From Mesorhizobium jarvisii (GTDB lineage Bacteria; Pseudomonadota; Alphaproteobacteria; Rhizobiales; Rhizobiaceae): a DNA stretch of 64,000 bases. The position numbers and the translations under genes are program-made. Each line of letters begins with the position of its first letter. Position 1 is the stretch's first letter. This document shows, one piece after another, positions 18,131-27,607 of the stretch. The stretch covers positions 62,001 through 126,000 of the forward strand of contig NZ_QZXA01000007.1 of the NCBI RefSeq assembly GCF_003601985.1. Direction: 5' to 3'. The notes under the pieces are model-generated. The model saw only the letters and a program-made list of their open reading frames with translations, had not been told where the DNA came from and did no database searches.

Positions 18131-19780
18131 TCAGCCGTCGAGCCAGACGTTCTGGAGGTCCATCTCGAAGGTCTGGTGGACGCCGTAGTTCTTCACCTTC
18201 TTGCTGGTGTGGCTATACAGCTTCTGCCAGAACGGCTGGATGATGACTCCGGAGTCCTGCAGGATCTGCTCGACGTCCTTCATCACCTCCTTGCGCTTGG
18301 CGACGTCGATCAGCGAGAGCGCCTGTTTGAGCTTGGCGTCGAAATCGGGATTGGAATAGGCTGACTCATTCCACGCCTCGCCGCTGCGATAACCCAGCGC
18401 CAGCACCTGGACGCCAAGCGGACGCATGTACCAGATGGTCATCGAATAAGGATATTTCGTCCAGTCGTTCCAGAAGGTCGACCCCGGCAGCACCGTGCGC
18501 TTCACCTTGATGCCGGCATCGCGCAATTGACCGGCGATCGCGTCGCCGGTGTTCTTCTGCCAATCGTCCTCGATGGTGATCAGCTCGTGCTCGAAGTCGG
18601 CCTGACCGGCTTCCGCCATCAGTTTCTTGGCGCCGGCGGCGTCACGCTCCTTCTTGGGCAGGGGATAATATTCCGGATGGATCGGGCTGACATGATGGTT
18701 CTCGCCGACCGTGCCGCGCCCGGCATAGCCGAGCTGCAAGACGGCATTGTTGTCGACGGCCATCTGCAGCGCGTTGCGCACCCTCTTGTCGTCATAGGGC
18801 TTGTGCGTGATGTTGGTGCGGGCAACCAGTGTCGTTGCCGTCGCGACCTCGGATTTCTGCAGACCCATCTTGTCGAGAATGTCGATGAAGTCGGCCGGGC
18901 TCTCGAAATTGAGGTCGATCTCGCCGGAATCAAAAGCGTTCACCGTGGCATTGAAGTCGGTGCCGTAGTCGACGAATTCGACGCCGTCGAGCGGCGTCTC
19001 GCCACCCCACCATTTGCCGTTCTCGCGGCGCTTCACCACCGCCTTCTGGCCGACATCGTAAGAGACGAGTTCGAACGGACCCGTCCCGATCGGCTTCTTG
19101 ACCGGATCGGCGCCGTCGGCATCGAAGTTGCGGTGGACGACGAGCGCGGGATAATCGGTTAAGTTCGGGATCAGCGAAATGTCGGGTTCGCTGAGCTTCA
19201 GCTTGACGGTGTGGTCGTCGACCTTGGTGATCGCGCCGTCCCGCGCCTTGCCGGTTTTTGCGTCGATCAGCGCGCCGACGCGTGCGGCCATCGAATTGCC
19301 GGCGACGCCTTTTTCGCACCAGCGCGCCAGATTGTAGGCGATGTCATCGGCATTGAAGGCATCGCCATTGTTCCAGGTGATGCCCTTGCGCACATGCAGG
19401 ACATATTCGGTGGCGTCGTCGTTGATATCCCAGCTTTCGAGCAGCACCGGCTCGAAGGTGAATTGCCTGGTGTAGCGCACCAGCGGCTCCAGCCAGCTGC
19501 GCGAAATGTTGGCCAGTTCCACCCAGTCGTAGGTGCGCGGGTCCTTCTGCGCCTTGACCGACATCGAGACGCGCAGCGTGCCGCCCTTCTTCGGCTCCTC
19601 GGCCAGGGCCTGTCGCGGCGCGGCAAGGCCGATCATGCCATAGGCAAGAGCCGTCGATGCACCGAAGGCGCTCGCTAGCGCCAGGAACTCACGCCGGTCC
19701 ATGCGGCCGGCGCGTGCCTCTTGCGCCATGGCCTCGATAGCGCTCGGGACGCGGTCGCCATTGCTTGTGAAAAATGTCAT
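18131..19780 (-). CDS. ABC transporter substrate-binding protein, family 5, Tat-exported
   Basis: A 549-residue periplasmic binding protein of the SBP_bac_5 (peptide/nickel/opine) class. A twin-arginine signal, [10 protein letters not shown] at 27-36, is followed by a hydrophobic stretch and a likely cleavage after A-L-A60. The mature part has the family features G-G-T-L-R-V, L-L-E-S-W and [14 protein letters not shown]. No permease or ATPase gene lies next to it, so its partners are elsewhere or it is an orphan. It follows the MttB-like gene by 43 bp on the same strand, which suggests that it delivers a methylated amine or related compound for that enzyme. GAGGAAGAAA precedes the ATG. Confidence 0.93.
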   Translation of the reverse strand: MTFFTSNGDRVPSAIEAMAQEARAGRMDRREFLALASAFGASTALAYGMIGLAAPRQALAEEPKKGGTLRVSMSVKAQKDPRTYDWVELANISRSWLEPLVRYTRQFTFEPVLLESWDINDDATEYVLHVRKGITWNNGDAFNADDIAYNLARWCEKGVAGNSMAARVGALIDAKTGKARDGAITKVDDHTVKLKLSEPDISLIPNLTDYPALVVHRNFDADGADPVKKPIGTGPFELVSYDVGQKAVVKRRENGKWWGGETPLDGVEFVDYGTDFNATVNAFDSGEIDLNFESPADFIDILDKMGLQKSEVATATTLVARTNITHKPYDDKRVRNALQMAVDNNAVLQLGYAGRGTVGENHHVSPIHPEYYPLPKKERDAAGAKKLMAEAGQADFEHELITIEDDWQKNTGDAIAGQLRDAGIKVKRTVLPGSTFWNDWTKYPYSMTIWYMRPLGVQVLALGYRSGEAWNESAYSNPDFDAKLKQALSLIDVAKRKEVMKDVEQILQDSGVIIQPFWQKLYSHTSKKVKNYGVHQTFEMDLQNVWLDG

Positions 19781-19823
19781 TTTCTTCCTCCCTTATGGTT
19801 CCCGTCGGGTCTTCGCCCTTTGG

Positions 19824-21374
19824 TCAACTCACCGTATCCGGCAGCTTCTCCTCGCGCCGCGCTATCAAATCCCTGAGACCTTCGGCAATACCCACGTCGA
19901 GCTTCGGTTCCTCGTAATCGGCAAGCATGTTGCGTGCTTTCTCGCGGCCGCGCGTGTCATGGTCCTTCGCCCCTTCGGCATTCCACTGTTCGTAGGAGTT
20001 GAAATCCATGATCGAGGGCATGAAGAAGGCGGACTCGAAATGTTCGAGCGTGTGCTGGGTGCCGAGGAAATGGCCCTGCGGTCCGACCTCGCGGATCGCC
20101 GCCATGGCCTCCTTGAAATCGTCGAAGGACACCCCGCCGGCGTATTTGTACCAGCCGACAAGCTGCTCGCAGTCCGTTGCGAATTTCGAATAGCCGCAAG
20201 TCAGGCCGGCTTCCAACCAGCCGGCGGAATGCCAGATGTAATTGGCGCCGGACAGGATGGCGGCATGCATGAGCATGTTCGATTCGTATCCCGCCTGGGC
20301 GTCATTCAGCTTCGAGCCGACATGGAAGCCGGACGTGCGCCAGGGCAGCCGGTATTTCCGCGCCAGCGCGCCCATTAGATACATCATCTGGGCGGCCTCC
20401 GGTGTGCCGCCCATCGGCGCGCCGGTCTTCATGTCGACCGTGACCATGAACTGGCCGTAGATTTGCGGCGAGCCTGGGCGGATAAGCTGGGTCAGCGCCA
20501 CGCCGGCAAGCGCCTCGGCGTTGACCTGCGCCACCGCGCCGACGGCGGAAGCCGAGGTCGAAGCGCCGCACAGCGCGAAAGGCGCCAGGATCAGCGGCTG
20601 GTTGTGGCTCGCGTAGACCCGCATGGCGTCGATCATGGTGGCGTCCCATACCAGCGGCGAATTGCAGTTGGTGATTGCCACCAGCACAGGGTTGTCGCGG
20701 ACGAACGCCTCGCCGAAGACGATGCCGGCCATTGCCATCGTGTCCTCGGCACGCTCCTTCGACGTCACGATACCCATGAACGGCTTGTCGGAATGCTTGA
20801 GCGCCGAGTGGATGATGTGCAGATGCCGTTTCGGCACCGCGATTTCCATCGGCTCGCAGATGACCGAACTCGAGGAATGCAGCGCCGGCGCCATATAGGC
20901 CATTTTGTGGAAATTGTTGAGGTCGGCGAGCGTGCCGTAGCGCCTGACATTGTCGAGGTCGCGGACGTAGGGTGCGCCATACATCGGCACGAAAATCGAG
21001 TTCTTGCCGCCGACGCGCACCGTGCGCTCGGGGTTGCGCGCATTGAGCGTGAACTCCGACGGAACCTTCGAGACGAGTTCCATCAGCAGCGCGCGATCGA
21101 TGCGGACGCGCGTCTCCCTGACATCGGCACCGGCCGCCTTCCAGAGCTCGATCGCGCCGTCGTCGCGGAATTCGCAGCCCACCTCCTCGAGGATCTTGAC
21201 CGATTCCTCGTGGATCAGTTCCACCGCCTCGTCAGGCACGATCTCATAGACGGGGATGTTGCGCACCAAGGTCGGAAAGGAAGCGATCGGCGCGCTTCTG
21301 AGCGCCTTGCGGCCAAGACGGCCACCGCCGCGGCGGTGGGTCTGTTCGGTCAATTCGACGGCCGGTACGTTCAT
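19824..21374 (-). CDS. MttB family methyltransferase (non-pyrrolysine)
   Basis: A 516-residue member of the trimethylamine methyltransferase superfamily. True MttB carries pyrrolysine at an in-frame TAG; this frame is open throughout, so it belongs to the non-Pyl branch, some members of which demethylate quaternary amines such as glycine betaine or carnitine using a corrinoid protein. Family landmarks include H-E-E-S-V-K-I-L-E-E-V-G near residue 55, V-P-M-Y-G-A-P-Y-V-R-D, N-C-N-S-P-L-V-W-D and G-G-T-P-E-A-A-Q. No corrinoid protein is encoded nearby. AAGGAGG just before the ATG fixes the start. A LysR regulator is divergent and a binding protein follows. The substrate is unknown. Confidence 0.93.
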   Translation of the reverse strand: MNVPAVELTEQTHRRGGGRLGRKALRSAPIASFPTLVRNIPVYEIVPDEAVELIHEESVKILEEVGCEFRDDGAIELWKAAGADVRETRVRIDRALLMELVSKVPSEFTLNARNPERTVRVGGKNSIFVPMYGAPYVRDLDNVRRYGTLADLNNFHKMAYMAPALHSSSSVICEPMEIAVPKRHLHIIHSALKHSDKPFMGIVTSKERAEDTMAMAGIVFGEAFVRDNPVLVAITNCNSPLVWDATMIDAMRVYASHNQPLILAPFALCGASTSASAVGAVAQVNAEALAGVALTQLIRPGSPQIYGQFMVTVDMKTGAPMGGTPEAAQMMYLMGALARKYRLPWRTSGFHVGSKLNDAQAGYESNMLMHAAILSGANYIWHSAGWLEAGLTCGYSKFATDCEQLVGWYKYAGGVSFDDFKEAMAAIREVGPQGHFLGTQHTLEHFESAFFMPSIMDFNSYEQWNAEGAKDHDTRGREKARNMLADYEEPKLDVGIAEGLRDLIARREEKLPDTVS

Positions 21375-21449
21375 GGAGCCTCCTTCTTCCCGCCACCACG
21401 TTAGCGACCCGAAATATGGCTGTGACGCTGGAAAATCCTGATCTTCTGT

Positions 21450-21464
21450 ATAAGCTGTGCTTAT
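21450..21464. promoter_or_regulatory. LysR-type palindrome over the regulator's own start codon
   Basis: ATAAGCTGTGCTTAT is a perfect dyad (6-bp arms, 3-bp spacer) and contains a T-N11-A core, the general LysR binding form. It lies in the 88-bp region between the mttB-like gene and the LysR gene and overlaps the likely ATG of the latter, which fits autorepression together with activation of the divergent gene. Confidence 0.55.
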
Positions 21465-22365
21465 GCGAAGCCTGCGCCACCTTCTGCCCTCCGCCGGCAG
21501 CCTGATCGTCTTCGAGGCGGCCGGCCGGCTGTCGAGCTTCACCGCCGCCGGGCGCGAGCTCGGCATGACGCAGGCCGCCGTCTCCTACGCGGTGCGCGGG
21601 CTGGAGGAGCAGCTCGGCGCCAAGCTGTTCCAGCGCCGCCATCGGCAGGTCAGCCTGACCGAAGCCGGCGAACGCTTCCACGCCGATGTCTCGCTGGGGC
21701 TATCGCATATCCGCAAGTCGGCCGAGGATCTCCGCCTGCAGGCGACCGGTGGCCATGTGACGCTTGCCGCGTCGACCGCCTTCGGCTCGTTCTGGATGAT
21801 GCCGCGCCTGCAGCAGTTCCGTGACGAATTGCCGGGCATCGATCTGCGCATCCAGACCGCCGACCGCGACCTCGACATCATCGCCGAAGGCATCCCGCTG
21901 GCGGTGCGCGGCGGCGAGCCCCGGGACTGGCCGGACTACCATTCGCTGCCGCTTGCCGATGAGGAGATTTTCCCCGTCGCCGGCACCAGCTACCTGGCCA
22001 AGTTCGGCATGCCGAAGACCGTGGGGGAATTGGCGACGCACCGTCTCATCCATCTCGAGGAGCCGTATCGCGAGGCGGCGAGCTGGGACGAATGGTTCCA
22101 GTCGGCCGGCGGCAGCCTCGGCGACACCGCACGCGGCCTGCGCATCAATGATTATGGCCTGGTCATCCAGGGCGTGATGGAGGGGCAAGGAATCGCGCTC
22201 GGCTGGCGGCACCTTGCCGAGCGGCTGCTGGCGACGGGACTTCTGGTGCAGGTGACGGACCACGTGCTCAAGACCGGCAAAGCCTTCTATATCGTCTGGC
22301 CGAAGAACCGGGAACTCAGCGACAATGCCCGCAAGGTCAGGGATTGGCTGGCCGCGCAGGCATAA
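21463..22365 (+). CDS. LysR family regulator, GcvA-like
   Basis: A 300-residue LysR protein. The N-terminal winged helix reads F-E-A-A-G-R-L-S-S-F-T-A-A-G-R-E-L-G-M-T-Q-A-A-V-S-Y, close to GcvA/AmpR types, followed by the effector domain with F-W-M-M-P-R-L and G-I-A-L-G-W-R. It is divergent from the MttB-like gene and probably controls that gene and the binding protein behind it, responding to their substrate. The start is the ATG inside the palindrome; a GTG two codons earlier is the alternative, and neither has a clear ribosome binding site. Confidence 0.92.
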   Translation: MRSLRHLLPSAGSLIVFEAAGRLSSFTAAGRELGMTQAAVSYAVRGLEEQLGAKLFQRRHRQVSLTEAGERFHADVSLGLSHIRKSAEDLRLQATGGHVTLAASTAFGSFWMMPRLQQFRDELPGIDLRIQTADRDLDIIAEGIPLAVRGGEPRDWPDYHSLPLADEEIFPVAGTSYLAKFGMPKTVGELATHRLIHLEEPYREAASWDEWFQSAGGSLGDTARGLRINDYGLVIQGVMEGQGIALGWRHLAERLLATGLLVQVTDHVLKTGKAFYIVWPKNRELSDNARKVRDWLAAQA

Positions 22366-22431
22366 AACCGTTTCACGGTCCCACGCAGTTCGCCCTCGCC
22401 CGCACCACACGAATCCGCCTATACTGTCGCC

Positions 22432-24321
22432 ATGCCCATTCGCCAGCTTTCCGAAACGATGATCAACCAGATCGCCGCCGGCGAAGTCATCGAGCGTCCG
22501 GCGAGCGTGGTCAAGGAACTGGTCGAGAATGCACTTGATGCTGGCGCCTCGCGCGTCGAAATCGTCACCTCAGGTGGCGGGCTGAACCTGATCCGCGTCA
22601 CTGATGACGGCTCCGGCATCCCCCAACAGGAGTTGGCGCTGGCGATTGCGCGCCACTGCACCTCCAAGCTCGGCGAGGATATCAACGACATCCGCTCGCT
22701 CGGCTTTCGTGGCGAAGCGTTGCCCTCGATCGGCTCGGTGTCGCGGCTGTCGATTCGGTCGCGCACGGCGTTAGGCGACAGCGCCGCCGAAATCGGCATC
22801 GAGGGCGGCCGCGTCCTGCCCGTAAGGCCTGCGGCGGCCAATCGCGGGACCACGGTCGAGGTGCGCGACCTGTTCTTCGCCACGCCGGCGCGGCTCAAAT
22901 TCATGAAGGGCGAGCGGGCTGAAAGCTCGGCGACCAGCGATGTCGTCAAACGCATCGCCATCGCCTTTCCGGCCGTGCGGTTCACGCTCGCCGGCTCTGA
23001 CCGCTCGACCCTGGAATTGCCGGCGACCCATGACAGTCCGGAAGGCAGCCTGCGCCGCGTTGCCCAGGTGATGGGGGCGGAATTTCCCGACAATTCCATC
23101 GCCATCGACGCGATGCGCGAAGGCGTGCATCTGACCGGCCATGTGTCGATCCCGTCCTTCACCCGCGCCAACGCGCTGCAGCAATATGCCTATGTCAATG
23201 GCAGGCCGGTGCGCGACAAGCTGATCGCCGGCGCCATCCGCGGCGCCTTCGCCGATGTGCTGCCGCGCGACCGCCACGCGGTGACGGTGCTGTTTCTTTC
23301 GCTCGATCCGGCCATCGTCGACGTCAATGTCCACCCGGCCAAGGCCGATGTGCGCTTCCGCGATCCGGGCCTGGTGCGCGGGCTGATCGTCGGCGCCATA
23401 CGCCAGGCATTGGCCGATGCCGGCATTCGCTCGGCCACGACGGGAGCCGCAGGCATGATGGCGGCATTCCGGCCGGGTGCCCCACCCTACAGTCATGGCG
23501 GCCCGGCCAATGGCCATCGCAGCTACGAAGCAGCATTCCATGCATCCGGCTCCACCGGTTTCGATCCCTCACGCTCACCGCAGCGGCCGCTCGACATGCA
23601 ATTCGAGGGTGCGGGCTTCGAACGCGCCAGCGCAAGGAATGGCGGTTTTGGCGAACCCGACCAGGCGGCTTTCGATACCGGTCCGCTTGCCAGCGCCGAT
23701 GCGCGCGCCGGGCAGAGCGAGGCGGCGGAGACGCTGCTCGGCACGGTGCTCGGTGCGGCCCGCGCCCAGGTGCATGAGAACTACATCGTTGCCCAGACCA
23801 GGGATTCGCTCGTCATCGTCGACCAGCACGCCGCGCATGAGCGGCTGGTGTACGAAGCGCTGAAGAACGCGCTGCATTCGCGCCCCGTGCCCTCGCAGAT
23901 GCTGCTTCTGCCTGAGATTATCGACCTGCCGGAAGAGGATGCCGAGCGGCTCGCCATGCATTCCGAAACGCTCGCCCGCTTCGGCCTCGGCATCGAGCGT
24001 TTCGGCCCGGGCGCCGTTGCCGTGCGCGAGACGCCGTCGATGCTGGGCGAAACCAATGTCCAGCAATTGGTGCGCGACCTCGCCGACGAGATCGCCGACA
24101 ACGACACGGTCGAGACGCTCAAGGAGAGGCTGGACAAGATCGCCGCCACCATGGCCTGCCACGGCTCGGTTCGTTCCGGCCGGCTGCTCAAGGCCGAGGA
24201 GATGAACGCGCTGCTGCGCCAGATGGAGGCGACGCCCGGTTCCGGCACCTGCAACCACGGGCGGCCGACCTATATCGAGCTGAAGCTGGCCGATATCGAG
24301 CGGCTGTTCGGGCGGCGGTAA
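22432..24321 (+). CDS. mutL: DNA mismatch repair protein MutL
   Basis: A 629-residue GHKL ATPase that couples MutS mismatch recognition to downstream repair. ATPase motifs are [11 protein letters not shown] at 29-39, D-D-G-S-G-I at 58-63 and G-F-R-G-E-A-L at 91-97. The C-terminal domain carries [12 protein letters not shown] from D464, which fits the DQHA(X)2E(X)4E endonuclease motif, and ends with A-C-H-G-S and C-N-H-G-R-P motifs. It is therefore the nicking type used by bacteria without MutH. A variable linker of about 120 residues joins the two halves. It is 66 bp after the LysR gene and probably has its own promoter. Confidence 0.98.
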   Translation: MPIRQLSETMINQIAAGEVIERPASVVKELVENALDAGASRVEIVTSGGGLNLIRVTDDGSGIPQQELALAIARHCTSKLGEDINDIRSLGFRGEALPSIGSVSRLSIRSRTALGDSAAEIGIEGGRVLPVRPAAANRGTTVEVRDLFFATPARLKFMKGERAESSATSDVVKRIAIAFPAVRFTLAGSDRSTLELPATHDSPEGSLRRVAQVMGAEFPDNSIAIDAMREGVHLTGHVSIPSFTRANALQQYAYVNGRPVRDKLIAGAIRGAFADVLPRDRHAVTVLFLSLDPAIVDVNVHPAKADVRFRDPGLVRGLIVGAIRQALADAGIRSATTGAAGMMAAFRPGAPPYSHGGPANGHRSYEAAFHASGSTGFDPSRSPQRPLDMQFEGAGFERASARNGGFGEPDQAAFDTGPLASADARAGQSEAAETLLGTVLGAARAQVHENYIVAQTRDSLVIVDQHAAHERLVYEALKNALHSRPVPSQMLLLPEIIDLPEEDAERLAMHSETLARFGLGIERFGPGAVAVRETPSMLGETNVQQLVRDLADEIADNDTVETLKERLDKIAATMACHGSVRSGRLLKAEEMNALLRQMEATPGSGTCNHGRPTYIELKLADIERLFGRR

Positions 24322-24325
24322 GCCT

Positions 24326-24640
24326 GTGGGCGGCGAACAGACGGTCCGGTTCCGGTTCGAAGCCGAGGTGATCCACTGGAGGGGCCCTTCGCCATACTTC
24401 TTCGCGCCGATACCCGAGCAGCATGGCGACGAGATCAAGAAAGTCGCGAAGTTCGCGACCTATGGCTGGGGGGTGATACCTGTCGAGGCGACTATTGATG
24501 GCTTTATGTTCGCCACATCCCTGTTTCCCAAGGGCGGAAGCTACCTTTTGCCCCTGAAGGACGACGTCCGGCGCCAGTGCAATCTAACGGCAGGCGATTC
24601 GATTTCCGCTTCCATCGCGATACACCTTCGCGGCCGATAA
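24326..24640 (+). CDS. DUF1905 domain protein
   Basis: A 104-residue protein starting at GTG five bases after the mutL stop. The body F-R-F-E-A-E-V-I-H-W-R-G-P-S-P-Y-F-F and the later G-W-G-V-I-P-V-E-A-T-I-D and L-F-P-K-G-G-S-Y-L-L-P-L-K match the small DUF1905 beta-barrel family. Its function is not known. The spacing makes co-transcription with mutL likely, but a role in repair is not implied. Nothing is recognisable in the 81 bp that follow. Confidence 0.85.
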   Translation: MGGEQTVRFRFEAEVIHWRGPSPYFFAPIPEQHGDEIKKVAKFATYGWGVIPVEATIDGFMFATSLFPKGGSYLLPLKDDVRRQCNLTAGDSISASIAIHLRGR

Positions 24641-24721
24641 CGCGGCCCGCGGGCGATCCTCTTGATCGATGGTCTGGCGCGGCTCTCGTCTTGATTCGGG
24701 AAAGGCAGCCAACCCTTTGGT

Positions 24722-25615
24722 CTAACGCTTCAAATTCACTACGATGACGCCGCCGAGTGCCAGCGCGCCGCCGAGGATGCCGAGTAGCGTCGGCACTTCG
24801 CCCAGCCAGAAGAAGCCGATCAGGGCAGACATAGGCGAAACCAGATAGAGGAAGTTGGAGGCACGTGCGGCCGGCAGACGCGACAGCGCGGTTGCCCATG
24901 CGGCATAAGCGATCAGGCTGGGCACGATGCCAAGAAAGATGACGGCGCCGAGACCGGCGGTGTTGGCCACGGCTGCCTGCGCGAAACCGCTCGGCAGAAA
25001 GGGGGACAGGCAAAGTGCGCCAAGAATCATATTCGAGGCCGAGATGGTCAGCGGGTGATGGCGGGCAAACAGGGGCTTCTGGACGATAGTGTTGACGGCC
25101 GAACAGAGCGCGGAGCCAAGCACGAGCAGTGCACCAGCATTGAAATGCAAGCCTTGTCCATCTGACATTGCTATGACGCCGATGCCGGCGAAGGATATCG
25201 CCGTGCCAGCCCAGGCCCACCTTGAAAAGCGCTCGCCGAGCAGCGCCATCGCCATGATGGCGGTGAAGATCGGGCTGACATTGATGATGAAGCCGGCGGC
25301 TCCCGCCGAGACGGTCAGCTCGCCGAAATTGAGCATGACAGTGTAGAGCGCGACGAAAATTGCCCCGCCAAAGACGAGGCGCCACACCTCGTCGAGCCTG
25401 GGCAGTGCCGGGCGCTTGACGGCAAGGAAGATCGCCGCCGGGACCGCGGCGATGGCAAAGCGCAGGGAGCCCAGTTCCAGCGGCCCGAAGGCGGCAAGGC
25501 CGGCGCGGATGGCCGGAAAAGCGGAGGCCCAGCCGACCACCGTCAGCGCCACGGCGATGGCGGCCGTGGTGTCCATCCGCTGTGTCTGATTCAACGTGCC
25601 TGTCATCGCGCTCAT
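24722..25615 (-). CDS. EamA/DMT family transporter
   Basis: A 297-residue inner-membrane protein with ten predicted helices in two EamA repeats, as in drug/metabolite exporters. Markers are V-V-G-W-A-S-A-F-P-A-I-R-A-G in helix 1 and P-I-F-T-A-I-M-A-M-A-L-L-G-E-R-F before the mid-point, and P-M-S-A-L-I-G-F-F-W-L-G-E in the second repeat. The cargo is unknown, probably amino acids or metabolites. GGTGAG precedes the ATG chosen (MSAMTGTLNQ); upstream codons in frame are not supported. It is divergent from a LysR regulator, which probably controls it. Confidence 0.92.
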   Translation of the reverse strand: MSAMTGTLNQTQRMDTTAAIAVALTVVGWASAFPAIRAGLAAFGPLELGSLRFAIAAVPAAIFLAVKRPALPRLDEVWRLVFGGAIFVALYTVMLNFGELTVSAGAAGFIINVSPIFTAIMAMALLGERFSRWAWAGTAISFAGIGVIAMSDGQGLHFNAGALLVLGSALCSAVNTIVQKPLFARHHPLTISASNMILGALCLSPFLPSGFAQAAVANTAGLGAVIFLGIVPSLIAYAAWATALSRLPAARASNFLYLVSPMSALIGFFWLGEVPTLLGILGGALALGGVIVVNLKR

Positions 25616-25699
25616 CTCACCGTCCTCATGCTGTTCCCGTCCTGGAGGCCACAAAACGCCTTTTCCCGCCTGTTGACAAACGACCAAATCGAGGATCAC

Positions 25700-25718
25700 C
25701 TGTGACTATGGATCACAG
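25700..25718. promoter_or_regulatory. possible LysR autoregulatory dyad
   Basis: CTGTGA (25700-25705) and TCACAG (25713-25718) form a dyad with a 7-bp spacer over the start of the LysR gene, close to a TTGACA box at 25674-25679. Position suggests autoregulation; the short arms make it weak evidence. Confidence 0.3.
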
Positions 25719-26634
25719 CTCAGACACAATGGTGCCGCTCGAAACCCTGCGTGCCTTCGACGCGGCGGCGCGAACCGGCAGTTTTTCGGCGGCCGCTGAA
25801 AAGCTCAACATCACCCATGGAGCCATCAGCCGGCAGATTGCCAAGCTCGAGGACTGGCTGGGCCTGAAAGTGTTCGATCGCGGTGCGCGCGGCGTAACGC
25901 TGACGATCGAAGGCAACCGGCTGCATCTGCGCACGTCGGAGGCTTTCGCGCTGATTTCGAGCCATTCCGACCGCTGGGTCGAGCCGCGCGGCACGGCGGT
26001 GGTGCGGCTGACCTCGATCCCCTCGGTGAGCGGGCTGTGGCTGATGCCGCGCATGGCGGCACTGGAAAACAATCCCACCAAGCTGCGCATCGTGCTCGAT
26101 GTCGACATCCGCCAGGCCGACCTTGCCGATGAAGGCATCGATCTGTCGATCCGCTGCGGCCGCGGCGGCATTCCCGGCCGCGTCTCGGTGCAGCTGTTCG
26201 AGGAGCATGTCTTTCCTGTCGCGTCACCGGAACTGGCTCGCGAGATCGGTCGCGGCGACCCGGCCCGGTTGCTCAAATTCCCGCTGATCAACGATTCCGA
26301 CGCCTCCGGCTGGCGCGCCTGGTTCGCCGCGCAAGGCATGGATTATCGCCCACGTCCGCAAGATCGCCGCTTCGAGGACTACAATCTGGTGCTCGACGCT
26401 GCCGCCTACGGGCTCGGCATTGCGCTGGCGCGTCCGCCGCTGACCGGGCATCAGTTGCAGTCAGGCCGAATCACCGCGGTCGACGAGCGCACCGCGCTCA
26501 ATCCAGTGTCCTATTGGCTCGACCGGCCGCTGGGGCGGCCACGCACCGCAGCGGCCGACCTTGCCCGCCGTATCGCGCAGCAGGCCGGATTGGCGCCGGA
26601 CAAGATCGAGGCGTTCATCGAAGCCGAGCGATAG
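25702..26634 (+). CDS. LysR family transcriptional regulator
   Basis: A 310-residue LysR protein. The winged helix L-E-T-L-R-A-F-D-A-A-A-R-T-G-S-F-S-A-A-A-E-K-L-N and I-T-H-G-A-I-S-R-Q-I lies in the first 50 residues; the effector domain follows with S-G-L-W-L-M-P-R-M and Y-G-L-G-I-A-L-A-R. It resembles GcvA-type regulators and is divergent from the EamA exporter. Start: GTG at 25702 has GAGG seven bases upstream; ATG at 25708 would be two residues shorter. The probable role is activation of the exporter by its cargo, inferred from position only. Confidence 0.91.
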   Translation: MTMDHSSDTMVPLETLRAFDAAARTGSFSAAAEKLNITHGAISRQIAKLEDWLGLKVFDRGARGVTLTIEGNRLHLRTSEAFALISSHSDRWVEPRGTAVVRLTSIPSVSGLWLMPRMAALENNPTKLRIVLDVDIRQADLADEGIDLSIRCGRGGIPGRVSVQLFEEHVFPVASPELAREIGRGDPARLLKFPLINDSDASGWRAWFAAQGMDYRPRPQDRRFEDYNLVLDAAAYGLGIALARPPLTGHQLQSGRITAVDERTALNPVSYWLDRPLGRPRTAAADLARRIAQQAGLAPDKIEAFIEAER

Positions 26635-26659
26635 GTCTGCCGGCCTATCTCCGATTCGT

Positions 26660-27250
26660 TCAGCGAAGCAGCAGCAGAACGAATCCGAACATCATTGCCA
26701 ACAAACCGGTTATGATCGAAACAAAGCCGATCCTCACCAGCAGGCCCTCGGGATTGGGTGCCGCGGCGGCGTGAGATTGATTGGCTGGCCTTCGCCGTCC
26801 CGACGGCATCCCCATGGCGGCGGCGTTTTGCGGCACCGGAACCTGCTGCGGGATAAACGACAGCAAGGACACCCCGGCGGCCCTGGCGGGTGCGTTGTCA
26901 TTGGCCGTTACCGAAGGCGGCACGGCGCCGCGCTGCGTTTCGGCTTCGGGCGCTGTTCTCCTCGCCACGGTCGTTGCCAACACCGCCTCGTCGCGTGTGT
27001 CGAGCTGGGCCTGATAGGCCTCCACGATGCCGGGAGAAGCAATCTGCTGCGATTTGACAGCCATCAGGGCCGCCGGCATCGCCAACAAAGCGGGCGCCGT
27101 GCGTTGGGCGAACAAAGAGGGCGCGGCGGGCTGGACCAGTTCCCTGACCAGCGCCGTCCTGACCGGATCGGCTTTCGCCGACGGCACGGGTTGCGGCGTC
27201 ATCGCCTCCTTGAGCAAGGAAGCCAGGCGGGCGGAAGAAATATCCATCAT
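26660..27250 (-). CDS. hypothetical protein with C-terminal membrane helix
   Basis: A 196-residue protein I do not recognise. Residues 1-145 are rich in Ala, Pro, Val and Gln with no clear domain; a short basic Pro-rich stretch (S-G-R-R-R-P-A-N-Q) follows, and a single hydrophobic helix closes the protein (about residues 172-194, I-G-F-V-S-I-I-T-G-L-L-A-M-M-F-G-F-V). This looks like a tail-anchored inner-membrane protein. GGGGGC precedes two adjacent ATGs; the second would shorten it by one residue. It converges on the LysR gene with 25 bp between. Confidence 0.7.
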   Translation of the reverse strand: MMDISSARLASLLKEAMTPQPVPSAKADPVRTALVRELVQPAAPSLFAQRTAPALLAMPAALMAVKSQQIASPGIVEAYQAQLDTRDEAVLATTVARRTAPEAETQRGAVPPSVTANDNAPARAAGVSLLSFIPQQVPVPQNAAAMGMPSGRRRPANQSHAAAAPNPEGLLVRIGFVSIITGLLAMMFGFVLLLLR

Positions 27251-27373
27251 GCCCCCGATAAAAGCGCTTTTCGCACCTGTCCTAGCGCCTCAGCATTGTC
27301 CGAGGCTTGTCGCAAGCTTGACCTTGGCGGCGATTTGTGGCGATGAAATCTGTATGAACCTCGGCACCACCGC

Positions 27374-27607
27374 ATGATGAACCGTTTCGAAGGCCCGGGC
27401 GGCAAGGAAGCCCGCATCCGCTACCTGGATGGCGATTTCCAGGTCACCAGCCCCGGCTCGTTCGTGCGTTGCGCGGTGACCGGGGAAAACATTCCCTTGG
27501 ATGAGCTGAAATACTGGAGCGTCGCCAGGCAGGAGCCCTACGTCAACGCCACCGCTTCGCTGCGCCGCGAGATCGAGGTGCATCCTGAGCTGCGCAAGCG
27601 CAGCTAA
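27374..27607 (+). CDS. DUF2093 domain protein
   Basis: A 77-residue protein of a family confined largely to alphaproteobacteria. The core R-Y-L-D-G-D-F-Q-V-T-S-P-G-S-F-V-R-C-A-V-T-G and I-P-L-D-E-L-K-Y-W-S-V are characteristic. Function unknown. Its last four bases overlap the end of the convergent lpxK gene. Confidence 0.88.
   Translation: MMNRFEGPGGKEARIRYLDGDFQVTSPGSFVRCAVTGENIPLDELKYWSVARQEPYVNATASLRREIEVHPELRKRS

Noticed and set aside
19824-21374. Pyrrolysine-containing MttB
   Set aside because: The frame has no internal TAG; it is a non-Pyl family member.
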